A model generated the notes under the pieces. That model worked only from the letters and a program-made list of their open reading frames with translations. It was not told the DNA's origin and made no database searches. From assembly GCF_900090045.1 (NCBI RefSeq), contig NW_021638297.1, forward strand, positions 62,001-126,000: a stretch of 64,000 nucleotides of DNA, read 5' to 3'. A program made the position numbers and the translations under genes. This document shows, one piece after another, positions 1 through 14,400 of the stretch. Numbering within the stretch: the first letter of the stretch is position 1; every line of letters begins with the position of its first letter. The stretch comes from Plasmodium malariae (lineage: Eukaryota; Apicomplexa; Aconoidasida; Haemosporida; Plasmodiidae).

Positions 1-1761
1 TACATTATATTGTTTTAATGTGTTATGTCATGGAATTATTATAATAATAAATAATCTTTGATAAGTTATTCTTAGTTAATTTTTTGAAGTTACTTTATTT
101 TTGATATTTAATAATAGAAAAGTTAGGAAATTTTTTTATATATATGTAAATATAAAAAATTTGCATACGAATAATGGAAAGGTATATATACCGTTCTACA
201 GTCATGTAATTACGTGTAAATAAGAAATTATATATTTGTACTATTTTTTATGTATTCCTCTTATTATATTAATTAAATTATTAGTATTATTTTTAAAATG
301 AATAAATATAGTACACATTAATAATTATCAATACTTTTACATTTATATAATTTATTTTTTAAATAAAATAAAAATAAACAAAATTATTCTTCTTTTGTGT
401 ATAATTTATGAATGCATATTTGATATTTAGAACAAAGGTTTAGTTCATTTCTGAGAAATGTTGTAGACCCATTATCATTATTTTTATTCTTATTATTTAT
501 AATATGTAGTATATTATTAATATTGATTATTACTCTCAATTGTCAATAAATGAAAGGATAGCTGATTTTGTTATTATAATTATGTAATTATTTAATTAAT
601 TTAAATTTATAATATTTACTTAAATATCTGTGATTAATAAAATGACAACAAAAAAGATATGCATTTTAATTCTTAACAGAATGAAACATATATACTATCG
701 AAGCAATGTTATTTTGTTATTAATTTATTTTTAAAAATTACTTGTTTCTTTTTTTTTTTCTTTTTCTTTTTATTTTAATTAATAAACTTTTAGAAGTGTA
801 ATAAGTATAGATTAATGAGTAAATTTTTTTCATTTATATTAGAAACATAATTTATTTACTATATAATATATTTATAAATATTTCAAGTCTCTAAGTGCGG
901 ACAACAAGAAGGAATAGATATATTAGTATATGAATATCCCTCCTTTTATACTTTTATTTAATAAAACATCTTAATTAATTAGTTTGCATTATATGAATAA
1001 AATTTATTATTCATTTTATGATCTTTGGTTACATTTATTAACATATGAATAAAATGTTAATATCATAATTTCTCCTATATAATAATTTCAAAAAATATTT
1101 AATACAGAAATTTTTCTATAATTTTATTATATATTAGCCCTGCAATTTACCCCAAGGTTCTATTTTAATTAGAATTTTGATGCATTATCAGAATTACCAA
1201 AAATATTTTATTACTAAATTTATTTTAACATTATTATTTTTTTTTTTTAATTTATTTTTCTATAGAATATATAAATTTTTTTTATTTTTATAAAAAAATA
1301 CAAAAGGAAAATAAGTGAATTCTTAAAATTAAAAATTTTACTTTTAGTTATATTAAATAAAGTACATTTATTTAAATTATATAATAGCTATAATGTTATG
1401 TTTGTAATAATTTGTTACTATTTTATAAAACTGTTAATTTAAATATTGATTTTTAAATTAAAAGAAATTTTTAGTATTTAAAACAAGAATTGACTTTTTA
1501 AAATAATAGTGTTTAATTTTTATATATATTCCAGATATATTTCTCTTGTTACCTTATAATTTGTTCGATACATTTTTTGTATTTTGTTTTCCTTTTTGCG
1601 ACACATCAGTGATTTTCTATCCAATATACGATTTTATGTTTTTTACATATAAATTTATTTATAAAAATGTTTAAGTTTCCCAAATTACGTTTATTTATAG
1701 AATATATAGAAAAAATATCAGTAGCTGTGTTACTATAATATATTTATATTTATATTCACGC

Positions 1762-1796
<35 letters not shown>

Positions 1797-2070
1797 ATTA
1801 AAAAAAAAAAATTTAATTTGTTAATATTAAAAATTTTTCATTTTGAAGTAATGTTATATAATATAATTAATTTAAAATTAAAACAATGAAAAATTTTATT
1901 ACAAAAATAAAAGACAAGACTTTAATTATCTTTAAAAAATATAATATTTCATATATTAATTGTATTTATATATTTCATTTTTGTATATATTATAGATCAT
2001 AAAAATTTTCATATCCTTATGTAGTAATTAATTGAAAAGTTATATATATTATAACACAAAAAGATATAAA
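1..2070. other. AT-rich intergenic region
   Basis: No reading frame with protein-like composition is visible on either strand. It contains poly-T and poly-A tracts and a TA dinucleotide tract near 1764-1790. The segment around 199-224 resembles one at 51283-51326 downstream of another fam gene, so this may be the 3' flank of a fam unit lying left of the window. Confidence 0.6.
1764..1790. repeat. TA dinucleotide microsatellite
   Basis: A run of alternating A and T of about 27 bases. Such tracts are common in Plasmodium intergenic DNA and are length-variable; no function is implied. Confidence 0.8.
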
Positions 2071-2237
2071 AAATATTATTTTCAACTATTATTACTATTA
2101 GTATAATTTTAAATAATTAATATTTCGTAAAAGTTATAAACTGTATTAAAAAATAAAATTTATGTAAAATAATAATTATTAGTGGGTTACTTCACTGGAA
2201 TCAGTAAACATTCTCTTAATATAGAAAAAAATAAATT

Positions 2238-2296
2238 GCCTATATTTTCTACGTTCTATATTCCATACGTTGCTTACATTCTATATCCTACATAAA
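2238..2296 (+). promoter_or_regulatory. Conserved fam upstream motif cluster
   Basis: A cluster of CTATATT, CTACGTTCTATA and ACATTCTATAT words about 473 bp before the start codon at 2711. The same kind of cluster occurs at nearly the same distance before eight other plus-strand genes here. A promoter or transcription-start role is inferred from position only. Confidence 0.45.
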
Positions 2297-2710
2297 ATAA
2301 ATAAAACGTTTCATAAATCCTAATCGATCTTTAATGTTTTTATAAAAAGGAATATATTATAAAAAATATTTAATTACTCCACTATATTAAATTATTATGT
2401 TATGTATTTAGAGTTGATATAAATGAAAACAAATTTCATTATTAAAATTAAGTTGGTCTTTTATAAAATATATTTACACAAAGGATTTATAATATATTTT
2501 TTAATTTATTTTTCTAATATATATTATAAAATGTATTCTTGATATTTTTATTTTATTGTATTTTTATCTGAACAGAATAATAAAGAAAAAAGAAAATTTA
2601 AAAAATAGATATAATGTTCTTATTATTAGAAGTATATTGTGTCAAATAAATGCTTTTTTTTTAAACAAATGTTTACAGTTTTATAAATTAGTATCATAGA
2701 ACAAAAAATA

Positions 2711-3685
2711 ATGTTTTTCTTAATTATTAATATAGCTATACTTTTACCTTTTACATCGATATTTAATTTTTACAATGATATGGTAAGAAAATATTATAAA
2801 AAGAAATTTGTGTTATACTCTTCTCTTCTAATTTTATGAGTACTGTAATATATCATGGGATTATTTGTTCTTTTAAATAACAAATATTTCGATATTTGTT
2901 TTTAGAGTAAATTTAACAAAATTATAGATGAAATCCTCAAAGAGAATAGAAAATTAGACGAAAGAACTAATCGATTACTAGTAAAATATAAAGGGGATAA
3001 TGAAGCACATATTGTATGTTTGAAGGATATACAAAATAATATAGATAACAAAAAAAAAGATGTATCTAATAATGAAAAAGAACACAAAACAAAAGTGAAG
3101 CAATCAAATGGAAGTTCATCAAGGAATGTGGCAAGCAATAAACAATATAAAAAAAATAATTCTTGTATATTTGAAACGAAAAAATATTCTCATTTAGAAA
3201 AAAAAATATTCAACGAACTTGATTATATAGATTTTCTTAACAATAACAGGACAATTACTAATCAAATGTATAAAAAAATAATACTTAAAAAATTCTCATT
3301 ACGAGTCGCTTTACCTTTATTGTTGTTCTTATTATTATTAATATCACTCATATTAGATAAATCGATGAATCGTGGTCTTGCAAAAGGTTTGTTTGAGCTA
3401 ACGCATTTGTTCTATGGAGGAAAAGGATGGTACAATGCTTTACATCAATGGTTAAATGTTTCCCCTTTATCTGGGTTCTTCCGGACTGCGAAAAAGATAA
3501 AATATACAGTGCTAATAGGGAGCGCTAAGACGACCAGAGAAACATATCTTTATGTATTTAATTTTTTTGACTTTATAATATATACTCTACCTTTATTTAT
3601 ATTAGGTGTCATGCTTATATTAGGAGTTTTTTATTACCATAAGAAAGTTAAGAAATATAATAAAATTAAATTTAGAAAAAGGTAA
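2711..3685 (+). CDS. fam-l-type exported two-transmembrane protein
   Basis: Two exons, 2711-2782 and 2906-3685, joined across a GTAAGA donor and a TTTTTAG acceptor, give 283 residues. Exon 1 (24 codons) is a hydrophobic signal sequence. Soon after the splice comes R-K-L-D-E near residue 39, matching the PEXEL export consensus RxLxE. A charged asparagine- and lysine-rich region follows, then the family motif K-K-I-F-N-E-L-D-Y. Membrane helices are predicted near residues 157-175 and 245-268, separated by a roughly 70-residue loop, with a basic tail ending Y-Y-H-K-K-V-K-K-Y. The family's usual start (Met-Glu-Gln-Lys) has become ATA at 2696-2698, so translation should begin at the methionine five codons downstream. 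Function is unknown; the family is thought to be exported to the host cell. The fam-l label rests on remembered family members. Confidence 0.85.
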
Positions 3686-6394
3686 AATATGTAATATCAT
3701 ATATATTTCTTTTGTAATGATGTTTTTAGTATAATGTAACATTTGTATTTTCTCTAATTATGCACTTAATAATGATGTCCATGGTTTTCTAAGCTTTAAA
3801 AGTGCACCTACTTATAAATATGCTTTTTTGTGCACAGTAGTCAAAAAATATTATCTTTGTATATTTTTTTGAACATGCATGTTTTCATAATTTGTATGTG
3901 CAATATAATGTATTAATTCAGTTTATTTATGTATTATGTTTTCATATACATATATATACGTAGACTATTATAAAAAACATAAGTTTATCCGTTAAAATAT
4001 ATATATAATAGGACAATTCATATAATTTTATTAAAATTGTGTGTCATTATATATTTGATATAAGAAATGATAATTTTTTTTTCTTTTATTCCTACATAAT
4101 TTTATTATTTGTTAAAGTGAAAAAAAAAAGGTGTGTTATTGTTTTAAATTTGAAAATACATGTGTCTTATTTTCTGTATAAGGAAATAAAGATAATATAT
4201 TTTACTGCATTGATGAATCTAAATATGGCTCTTTAAAGCAGAATATAAAATTTATGTTTTTATATATGGAGTTTAATATAAAATGTAAAAATATATTAGT
4301 ACAAAGGAAAGTATTATTCTAAAATGAATAAAATGAAGTATCTTATTTATATCTATGAATCATTACATAAGGAATTTCATTAATGTAATATATAATTAAA
4401 ACAGAACATTTAAAAAGCATAGGTATATAAAGCTATTATAATTTTAAAAATATATGTAAATAAAATAAATATTTAAGGAAATAAACATTTTGTGATGATA
4501 AATTGTAAATTATAATGAAAAAATTAAAAGGACACAGTATATTTTTTTTTTGGCAGAACTTGTATAAATTCATGTTAACTTATATAAACTATGAATATAT
4601 ATATTATAAAATATATTGTATCGATTGAAAACATAAATATAAATAAAGAAACACACATAAATTGAAATAGTATTCTTAGAAATAGAAAATGATTAATACC
4701 ATGATATTTTAGTAACTTGGATTAATTATTAAGATATATATTAATATGTGAATATAATTATGTTTAATTTCTAAAGGAATAAATAAAGCATTGTAATATC
4801 TTTTTTATATATATGTTAAAGAATAAATAATTATTCAAATTTTTTGAACGAATTTTCTATTTTAAATGTAAATATGTTTTTAATACTTCTTAGAAAAATA
4901 CACTGATTGAGCAAAAAAGAATCACACTATACTGCGTAACATTATACAAATTTATTAATGTTACAATTCGTTAATATATATAATATATTTGGGAGAAGGT
5001 AGAAACGAAAAAAATATTAGATAAACTGTTGAAGATAATATCTATTGGGGGATAAATACTAATATATATAAAAATGGTTCATGTTGTAGATATTTAATAA
5101 GACATAAATTGAATATATTATAAAAATGTAAAACATTAATACGTAATACTTTAATTTTACAAATGGATGAACAATATGGGCAAATATATATATGTAATTA
5201 ATAAAAACGATCCATATATAAGTTAAAAAACAATGAAGATTTCGAAGAATGATGAATTAATTTTATAAATAAACATTTAGCATGATTTTATTATACTCAT
5301 TTTTTTTATACATTATATATATATTACTTAAAATTCTTAAAATAAAGTGACACGTATTTTATATAAAAATTTAGATTGTAAGTAAAATTGTGAGACGAAA
5401 ATATTACAGCAAAAAAAAAAGGGAAATTAAATAAAGGATTAATAAATATCACGATAACTCAATAAATAATTTTAAACAATAAAGGCAAAATATTATTATT
5501 TTTATTAAATTCCTTTTGAGTATTATACAGAACTTTAAATTTAAATGTTTTTTCTTTTTTATAATTTCTTAATTATTTCCACGGAAAAAAAATATTTTAG
5601 GTGAAAAATAAAATAGTTTAATATTAGATTATTTATATAATATTTTGGGGAAAAAATACATTTGTTATTATCAGATTCTCAGTTATAATATATAATTAAG
5701 AGAAACATTTGAACTCAACATATTTTTGGTCTTAAAAAAATTTATTGCAAAATAGTATTTAATGATGTGCGTTGTATAAAGTATACTTTTAAATTATGTT
5801 CCACACAATACGTATTAGTGGGAAAATAAATAAAAAATAATGTCTTCGTTTTAAAATTGTTAACAGAAAAATGACTATATCATATATTTATGTATATCAT
5901 TACTTCATACTTTCTAATTCGTTATGTATATATTATACTCTTTAAATTATTCTTATTTGTAAATACATTTTATTTAAAAAATATAAAAATTCCTACAGTA
6001 GTATATAGTATTTATATGCTAACTTTACTTTTAATCTACATTTATTTTCTTATTTTCTCTTATATTAAAAGTTCTTCTTAATATATATATTAAATTAGTA
6101 AAAATAAAAAAAAATAAGTTTATATTTTTTAACGTTTCATTTAATAAAAAAAGATATAAATTAGATTTAGTTGAATGTAATAATTTCATATACTATAATG
6201 CATAAATGAAAAATATTTCTTTATTTAGCTTTAAATATAAGTGTCTTATTAGACTACATTGTGTAATATAATTTGGATTTTTTGAATACATTATATATTT
6301 CAAATGAAGCATATGTTTAAGTATGAAACACTTAAGTTTTTACTAATAATTCAAAGGAAAGTGTTATACGGTATAGTTGTATTTTTATTTATTA
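3686..6394. other. Intergenic region between fam-l-type and fam-m-type genes
   Basis: AT-rich sequence. Small frames at 4039-4236 and 5890-6081 have low-complexity F/I/Y/K composition, no splice partner and no recognisable motif, and are taken as chance. The first kilobase probably holds the 3' untranslated region of the preceding gene. Confidence 0.6.
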
Positions 6395-6560
6395 CTACAA
6401 TTATTACTATTACTATAATTTTATAATAAATAATGTAATCTAAGAAAAATACAAAAAATATTTAAAAAACGTAATGATAATAAAATTATAATTATTAATA
6501 AGATAACATTCATAAAATTATCAATTATTGTTTTAATTTGTAGATCAAAATTATATTTAT

Positions 6561-6600
6561 ATCTTCTCTATATTCTATATAAACTCAATATATCCATGTA
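6561..6600 (+). promoter_or_regulatory. Conserved fam upstream motif cluster
   Basis: CTCTATATTCTATATAAACTC-type words about 416 bp before the start at 6977, preceded near 6400 by an ATTATTACTATTAC string that also recurs before other fam genes. The regulatory role is inferred. Confidence 0.4.
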
Positions 6601-6976
6601 ACATGATATAACATATTTTTTTGTTATTTTATTATTGGAAGGATTAAAAAAAAATGCATAAATGTTGCACTCCATTAAATGCTTATATATTTTGAATAAT
6701 TGTTAATCAATATATATTATTTCATTCTAATCAATCTTACCTTTTTTTTTTGAATAATAATAAGATAAAAGTATACTATATATTGTTAAGTTTATTTTTT
6801 TTTTTTTCGTTAATGTTGTAAAATGAACTATATTTATATACATTTTATTAAGTATTTACAAAGAAATAATAATGTTAAATTTTAAAAATAAAATTTTCAT
6901 ATTATAATTAGAAGTATATTATTTTTTTACTAATTTTTTATTTGTTGAATATATTGGAAACTTAAATATATATATC

Positions 6977-7871
6977 ATGGAACAGAATATTAAGTTACTT
7001 TTATTTATTAAAATTGCTGTGTTTATCCTTTTAAATTGGATATACATTTTTAACAGAAATATCGTATGATAACTTTATTTAAGGATACTTACATTATACA
7101 CATTTTACATGTTATATTTTTATGAGTACTAATTTGTACAATGAATTATTTATTCTTTATAAAATAAAAATTTATATTATTTATTATTTTTAGAACAAGT
7201 TTAACAAATCCTTTGATCAGACCTGCAATATTTATGAAAAGTTAAATACAAGAAATTGTAGATTACTGGCAAAATATAATAAGGTTAAGGATTCAAATGT
7301 TGCAAGTTTAACAAAAGACTTACCATATAATGAAGGATACGCAAAAAAAAATATATATAATGATGAAAAAGGAGTAGAAAGAAGCAATAAACAATATAAT
7401 AGAAATTTGTTAAAGAAAGCACAATACTATACAGAAGTTATAGATTATAATATCGGAATATTTGATGGAAAACATTTTCATTTTGAAAAAAAATGGATTA
7501 AAAAAAAGGATTACGATAATTTTCTTGAGAAAAAAAGAAGAATTTGTGATATAGCTTTAAAAAAAATAAAATTTAAAAATTACGGATATATAGTTGCTAT
7601 GTTTTTAATTTTTATCATGTTTGTAATTGGAATATACAAAATACCAAGATTAGAGTCTCTGGATGCTGCATGGAAAGACCTTGGTAGTGGCAATATATTG
7701 AAAACTTTGTATGAAACCGTAGCAAAGTGGGATCCAACAGTAAAGGCATCCATTTATTTAACATCATTTAGTGTAATTATACTTATATCGATTATTTTGC
7801 TTGTAATAGGAATTTGTAAAATCTTAAAGAATAATGAAAAATATAACAAAATTAAGTTAATGACTGAGTAA
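6977..7871 (+). CDS. fam-m-type exported two-transmembrane protein
   Basis: Two exons, 6977-7063 and 7194-7871 (GTATGA donor, TTTTTAG acceptor), encode 254 residues. Exon 1 gives a 29-residue signal sequence beginning M-E-Q-N-I-K. Exon 2 carries the export-like motif R-L-L-A-K; its fifth position is lysine rather than the acidic or glutamine residue of the strict PEXEL. A charged region leads to Y-Y-T-E-V-I-D-Y and the subtype block H-F-H-F-E-K-K-W-I-K-K-K-D-Y. Predicted membrane helices lie near residues 161-179 and 216-239 around a short variable loop, and the tail is N-N-E-K-Y-N-K-I-K-L. No lesion is seen. It is closely related to the gene at 58457-59342, differing mainly in the loop. Probable export to the infected red cell is inferred from family knowledge. 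Confidence 0.87.
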
Positions 7872-9799
7872 AATAAAAAATATTGGATACATATGTTTTC
7901 ATGACGAAATTATTAATGTGATGATACATCTTTGATATTTTTGGTGATATAATCTTTATAACAGTAACTCTTATTGTTATAATTTCATAAATATTAATGC
8001 GTATACTTGAAATCTTTGAAGTATCATAATGAAAATTTTAGCTTAATTTATTAGTGAATTAGAATATTTTAATTTTTTACAATATGATATTTAATGCGTA
8101 AATTAGTCTTAATTAAATATATTTGATACATCATATTATTTGTGTATATGTATGAATTTTCATGAAAATTATACCTTTGTGCTATAAAATTTATAAATAA
8201 TATCACAATATATATATTTTTATGGATTTCTTGTGATAATTTATTTTTTAACTAATAAGTGATGTTTCTATATTATGTCTTGTTCTCATTTAAACTTATT
8301 ACTTGTTCTGATTATTAAGAAAATGCCTTGTTATATTCAAGTTAGTTGTAAAAGTGATCGCTCTTGTATTTTATGAAAGCAATTGGATATATTTAGTTAT
8401 AATGATATATATATATTTTTTTAATTTATGATACAAATTAACATTTATTTTGTATTATGAGTGTTATGTAAGTTATTTTATTGAAAATGACAATTGTAAA
8501 AACTTTTATAACAGATTCACAGTTTTTTTTGCATTGTATAAATTTGAATTAATAATTATATAATGAAAAAATAGGAATTTGGAATATGTATTATTCATAA
8601 TTGTTCTGTAAATTTGGATTATAAATCATTGGAATTGAATATAAATTTAAAAACATTTATTATTTTATTATTATGCCTAAATATTTTATTAATTCTATAA
8701 TGAAAAAATTAATTATATATATACTTAATTACAACTTAATACATAAATATAATACTTATTGTTTTATTTTTTACGTATTTTAAATATTATATTAATAGAC
8801 CAAATTTAATAATATATCAAAAGATAATATGTACAAACCTTTTTTTTCATCTACATATAATAGTGAATTTCTAAAAATGTGAAATATATTTTCAAATATT
8901 TAAATAGGTATTAGAGAAAATTTAACCAAATATATATTTTACTCAATTGTTTCATCGTGTATTCGTATTTATTTATGTACTTTAATATATATTTTGTTGT
9001 TATCTATAAATTTGTTAAGTAATATTTTCATCTTATTTTAGAATTATACAAAAATACATGGAGTTTATACTTACTATTTGTAATTCTTTTATATTTATGA
9101 TGCTCATTTTTTTAAATAAAATAAATGAGAAAACATACAAATTTTTTTTTATATGTTATTCTTAAATAAAGATTTAAATTTTAATTTGGTGTTCAAGTTA
9201 TTCATTATATACTACTTTGATATTTTGAAATAATCTTTGTTTTAGTAGTATCTCTATGTAGAAAATTATTAATTGTGCGTATTACTACGCTGTTAATGGA
9301 TAAGAATTTACTTTATTTATAGTTTAACTACTATCATTGAATAATTGTTGATGTTATTCTATTTTAAAAATATCTTAAAATTTTTTGGTAAATAAATTGG
9401 TTAATAAAAAACATATATAATTTAATTATAATAAAATTCACAAAATATATATAAGAAACAATAATGCTATGAGTACAATATATTTAATGCTAGAACTACA
9501 AATTTTTTCGTTTTATTAAATGAATATCATTTCTAAATATATATCCTTAATTAAAGAAAAGAAATTATGTTAAGAATTTGAAAATATTTCATTTGAAAAT
9601 AATTGAATTAAGTTTAATTATGAATAATAATTTTTAGATTTTATTATGAAGTAAAAAAAAACTGTAATTTATTTATCTTAAATATATATATTCTCTCAGA
9701 TTTTGTTTTATTATAAAATATAGTCTTATTAAATATTTTATGGTCTTTTAAACAATGAACTTATAATTACCATAATACAAAATGCTTTACAGTACATAA
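7872..9799. other. AT-rich intergenic region
   Basis: No gene is seen on either strand. It carries the presumed 3' flank of the preceding gene and numerous short homopolymer and TA tracts. Confidence 0.6.
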
Positions 9800-9970
9800 A
9801 TATTTTCAACTGTTATTATTATTAGATTATTACAATAATTAATTTTATATATCAATAATAAACCGTTTTACATAAGCATAATGTTTATTAAATTAGTGTT
9901 ACTAATATAAAAACATGTTGAAATTAGTTACTATTCTCTGAATATAAAAGATAGTAGATTACATATATTA

Positions 9971-10028
9971 TATACATTCTATATGGTATACCTTCTATAT
10001 CCTATATATTGTGTATTCTATATAAAAT
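9971..10028 (+). promoter_or_regulatory. Conserved fam upstream motif cluster
   Basis: Repeated ACATTCTATAT, CTTCTATATCCTATAT and GTATTCTATAT words about 436 bp before the start at 10407. An ATTATTATTATTAG string lies just upstream (about 9820), as before other fam genes. Confidence 0.45.
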
Positions 10029-10406
10029 CAGTATTTAAATATATCAGAAAATCCTATATTCTTTATTTTTAATAGGATTAATAGAGAAGTTATTTAATTT
10101 TTATATTATACAATTTAATTATATATTTGGAATAATTATGAATTATTTCAAATTATTTTAATTTAATGGAAATTATTATTTTCAAAACAAAATTAAAATA
10201 AAAATTGTATGACATGTTTTTAAATTTATTGTTTTTTTGTTTCTGTTGTATAATACATTATACTTATATATATTTTAATAAGTCTTTGTGAAAATTTATG
10301 AAAAAAAGGAATAAAAATAAATATAATGTGAATCATCATTAAAAATATATAATATTATTTTTAATTTTTCCCTTAATGTATTATTACAATATTAATAATC
10401 TATATA

Positions 10407-11425
10407 ATGGAACAAAAAATTAAGTTCCCTTTTTTTATTAAGATATTTACAATTATTGTTCTAAGGTGGATATATCATTATTACAGCGATGTGGTATGAT
10501 AATGTGATATATAAATATATTTATAATTTATATTTTTTGTGCTATATTATTATAAATATTCTTTGTCATTATGTAATTACAAAATCCTTTTAATAATAAA
10601 CGTTTATTTTCTCTTTATTAGATTTATCTTGGAGAATTGTTTTATAAGAAAAATTTTGATAAAAAATTAGAAAGAACAACTCAACGAACACTAGCAAAAT
10701 ATAATCAGGATAAAATTACATGTAATATAATGTTAAAAGAGGAGATACCAAATAATGAAAGACTCGAAGAAAAAGACATAGTTAATAATGAAAAAGGGGG
10801 AACTGGATGTAAGAACCATTCTTATGTAAGTTTAACAAAGAATACTAAAGGTCATAAACAATCTAAAAAAAATAATTCTGGTATGTTTGAAACCAAAAAA
10901 TATTCCTGTTTCGAAAAAAAAATATTTAAAGATCTTGATTATATAGATTATCTTAAAAATAATAGAACAATTAGTAATAAGGTTTACAAAAAAATAATAT
11001 GTAAAAAGTACGGTTTAGGAATTGCTATACCTATAGTATTGGTTTTGTTTTTATTAACAGTGTTCATAGTAGATCTAGCATTGGGTTTGGTACCTGAAAG
11101 TAAAGGGGGATTGTGGTATGAATTAGGGTTGTGGGAGCATTTAAAAAAGTTGGTAGATGGTAATAGTGGATGGTTGTATACATTTTTAAAATCAGTGAGA
11201 TCTAAGTTGCCAACAGGTTTTACGAATTGTGGGAAATGGGCTTCCTCAGAAGCATCAGGAGTTGGTAGTCATACGTGTAGTGAGGCGTGTACGTTAAATA
11301 ATTTATTTGGTTATGTAGTATATTTTATACCTTTTATTATATTAGGTCTCATATTTATAATAAAGGTTGTTTACTACCATAAAAAAGTTAAGAAATACCA
11401 AAAAATTAAATTAAGGAAAAAGTAA
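10407..11425 (+). CDS. fam-l-type exported two-transmembrane protein
   Basis: Exons 10407-10493 and 10622-11425 (GTATGA donor, TTATTAG acceptor) encode 296 residues. Exon 1 is the 29-residue signal sequence starting M-E-Q-K-I-K. Exon 2 has the export-like motif R-T-L-A-K near residues 51-55, a charged region with a cysteine (G-C-K-N), the subtype motif F-E-K-K-I-F-K-D-L-D-Y, and helices near residues 162-184 and 258-281. The loop between the helices is about 70 residues and contains three cysteines, absent from the comparable loop of the gene at 2711. The tail Y-Y-H-K-K-V-K-K-Y is conserved. The frame is intact with canonical splice sites. It lies about 3.4 kb after the preceding fam-m-type gene on the same strand, the spacing seen elsewhere in the window. 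Molecular function is unknown. Confidence 0.88.
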
Positions 11426-14400
11426 AATGATTAGTAAGTTATATGTTCTTTTCTCTAAAGAAGTCGACAATGTGCACAAATATCTGTAATATCGTTTGTT
11501 ATATTCCTATTAAGAATATTCATAATTGCTTAAATTTTAGAATTTTACGTACAAGTACGTGGTCTTTTTGATAGAAATCAGGGAAAACATATGTTCTTAG
11601 TTTATTTGACAGTTCGAATATATTAACACTTTTGAATTTAAATTATGAAGTGTTATTTTAGCCAGACTATAATATATGACATCATATACAAAATTTTTTA
11701 TTTTAATAGTTTTTAATGAAAAATATATCTAAGTGCATTAAAATAAATATATTATAGCAAATTCATATAATTTTATTCAAGTGTGATAATTTATACTTGG
11801 TATAAAAATTGTTCCTTTCTTTTTTTTTATATGATGTTTTGGTATAATATTCTTTTGTTATTTTTTTTATTCAAGAAAATTTATTATTAGTTTTAAGTTA
11901 ACTATAAGTTTGTTATGTTTTGTATTTAATAAATGAGAGTGTATATAGATTGTTACATCGATAAATGTATTAATAACTTTTTTATTATTAAAAAAATTAA
12001 TTAATAAAGAAACGATATAATAAGTTTTACAAGAAGTATATTATAAAATATAATTACTGTAAAAAACATTTTAATATAATTATAATTTTTGTGCATGATA
12101 TGATTTTGATGTTATAAATATATAATAAGAAAAAATATATATTATATATTGATAATTAATAATTAAGAAATAATGGATTCTATATATTTACAATTAAATA
12201 AAGAGTTAAAAGAATTAACTATATTGTTATTTAAAACTTTTTGGAGATAATTAAAATTTGGTAAGCTGAATTATATATATATTATAATAAAATTTTATAA
12301 ATAAACCATTTATTTTTTATATTATTCAAAGTTTAATTTAATGATTTAATTGTAAATACATATAGATATATATATCTATAAGTTTTTTATTTCTTTATTT
12401 AGAATACTAAAATTTTACATATGTATATATCTATAAAACCATATATGATGATAAGGGGTTATGAACAAATATTTTTTTTTCTATAATTATATAATAATAT
12501 GTAGGTAATAGTTAGACATATATTTCTTATTTCTCATGTCCTTATATATTTCAAATAAATAGTTTATATCATTTCAGAAAAATATAACAAAAATATTGTT
12601 TCTATTGTCAGTAATTCTTAATTATAAGGCTCATTTCCTAAATAGAGTAAAAATAAATCTTTTTTTATTGTTAATTCATGAATACGCAGAATAGCTTTTG
12701 TTGAATAGATATGTTTTAAAGTGGTCTATTTATAAAAATACTCTATTTTTTGAAAAAAAATTTAGTTAAATATGTGTAATGTTCATAGTTCTGCTATTAT
12801 ATTTCATAGTTAAATTTAACGTAAAAAATTTTTTTATTATATTTTCAACAGAAAATGATAATATAATATTATTATGTGTTTCAGTTATTATAGTTACATA
12901 CTCTTTAAAAATTATTGTTCTATAAATTAAATAACGTGTGCATTTTTTTTCTGTGTATAATTATATATAGGACATGGAGAAAATGATACTAGTTTATATG
13001 GACAAATGTACATAATGAAAATATTGTTATTAAAAATTTTAACAAAAAATAGTAAGATATTTTTTTTGTTGTTCATATTAATTATTACTATATTTTATTA
13101 AAACATATCTTTTCACGTATATAACATGTATATATGCATGTAAAATAATTATATTACGATAATATTTTTTTATTTTTTTTTTTGCATTTCCAAATACAAT
13201 TCATATAAATATTGTTCTGTAAAAAAATCAATTATATTTCATCTGGTATTCGTTGAATTATAGAATGTCTAAAGATTAAAGTTGTCTACTTGTGTATTTA
13301 TGTGAAATTAGGAAAGCTTTTTAAATATATAAAAGTTATTGAGATTTTTGATTTCATATGTATTATATTATAACTATTGTAATATTAATATTTATATAAT
13401 TATTAGTCAGGTAAAATATACAATTCAAAAGTTATATATTTTTCATTCTTCCTTTAATCTATTTATTTTTATAAAAATCTTTGTAGTATATTTTATAACT
13501 ATTCAAAAAATTTTATATAAATTGTGAATAATTTAGAAAATAACGATCTCATAAATGTAGTTAAAATTTAGTTATTTAAAAAATATATATATATTAAATA
13601 GATGTAAATATGATAATTTAAACGAAATGTAGGAGATCTAAATCGTTTCATTTTTTTAATAACTAATAATTATTATTCTATTATAAAATATATGTGTCTA
13701 AGAGAATATATACGAAGTCGTTTTTGTACAAAGTGTTTCATAGATTTTGTTTGAATTAATGAATATATAATATTTTAAATAATATAATAATAATATTGTG
13801 TGTATAATACTTAATCTGGTGATATAATATTATATTTGATTATTATTATTGCTATAACATATGTATTATTTTCAAGTTATATACAAATTTAAAAAATTAT
13901 TATATTTATATTATAAGAATAAGGAAGTAGTTTAATAAATATATTTAGAGCGCATCATTGGATAACATATATTAATATGTCATATAATTGTTATGAATTC
14001 ATTTGAAGTATTTTTTAATTTATGTAATATTATAATACGTATTTTAAAAGATATTACTTCACTTTAAAAAAAGAAAAATAAAATACAATCAAGAAAATAT
14101 CATAAAATATATTTATTATGACAAAAAAAAAAAAATTGAAATAATTAAAATTTTCTTGTTTTTAATTAGAAAAAATATATAATTTATAGAAATAAACATA
14201 TAAATAGGCAAAAACTATGTGTATAGTTGATAAAGCATTATATGATTAGTTGATTCTTATCTGATAAACAATTTAATGCATATGTAATAATTTGTTTTAT
14301 ATGGTATTATGTGTTGATAGATATATGAAATATTGTAATATGACTTTTAAATTAATTATTAATAAATTAAAATAATTTTTATTTATTCACTTAATAAAAT

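Noticed and set aside
2902..3138. Minus-strand 78-codon frame
   Set aside because: Antisense shadow of exon 2 of the fam-l-type gene at 2711-3685.
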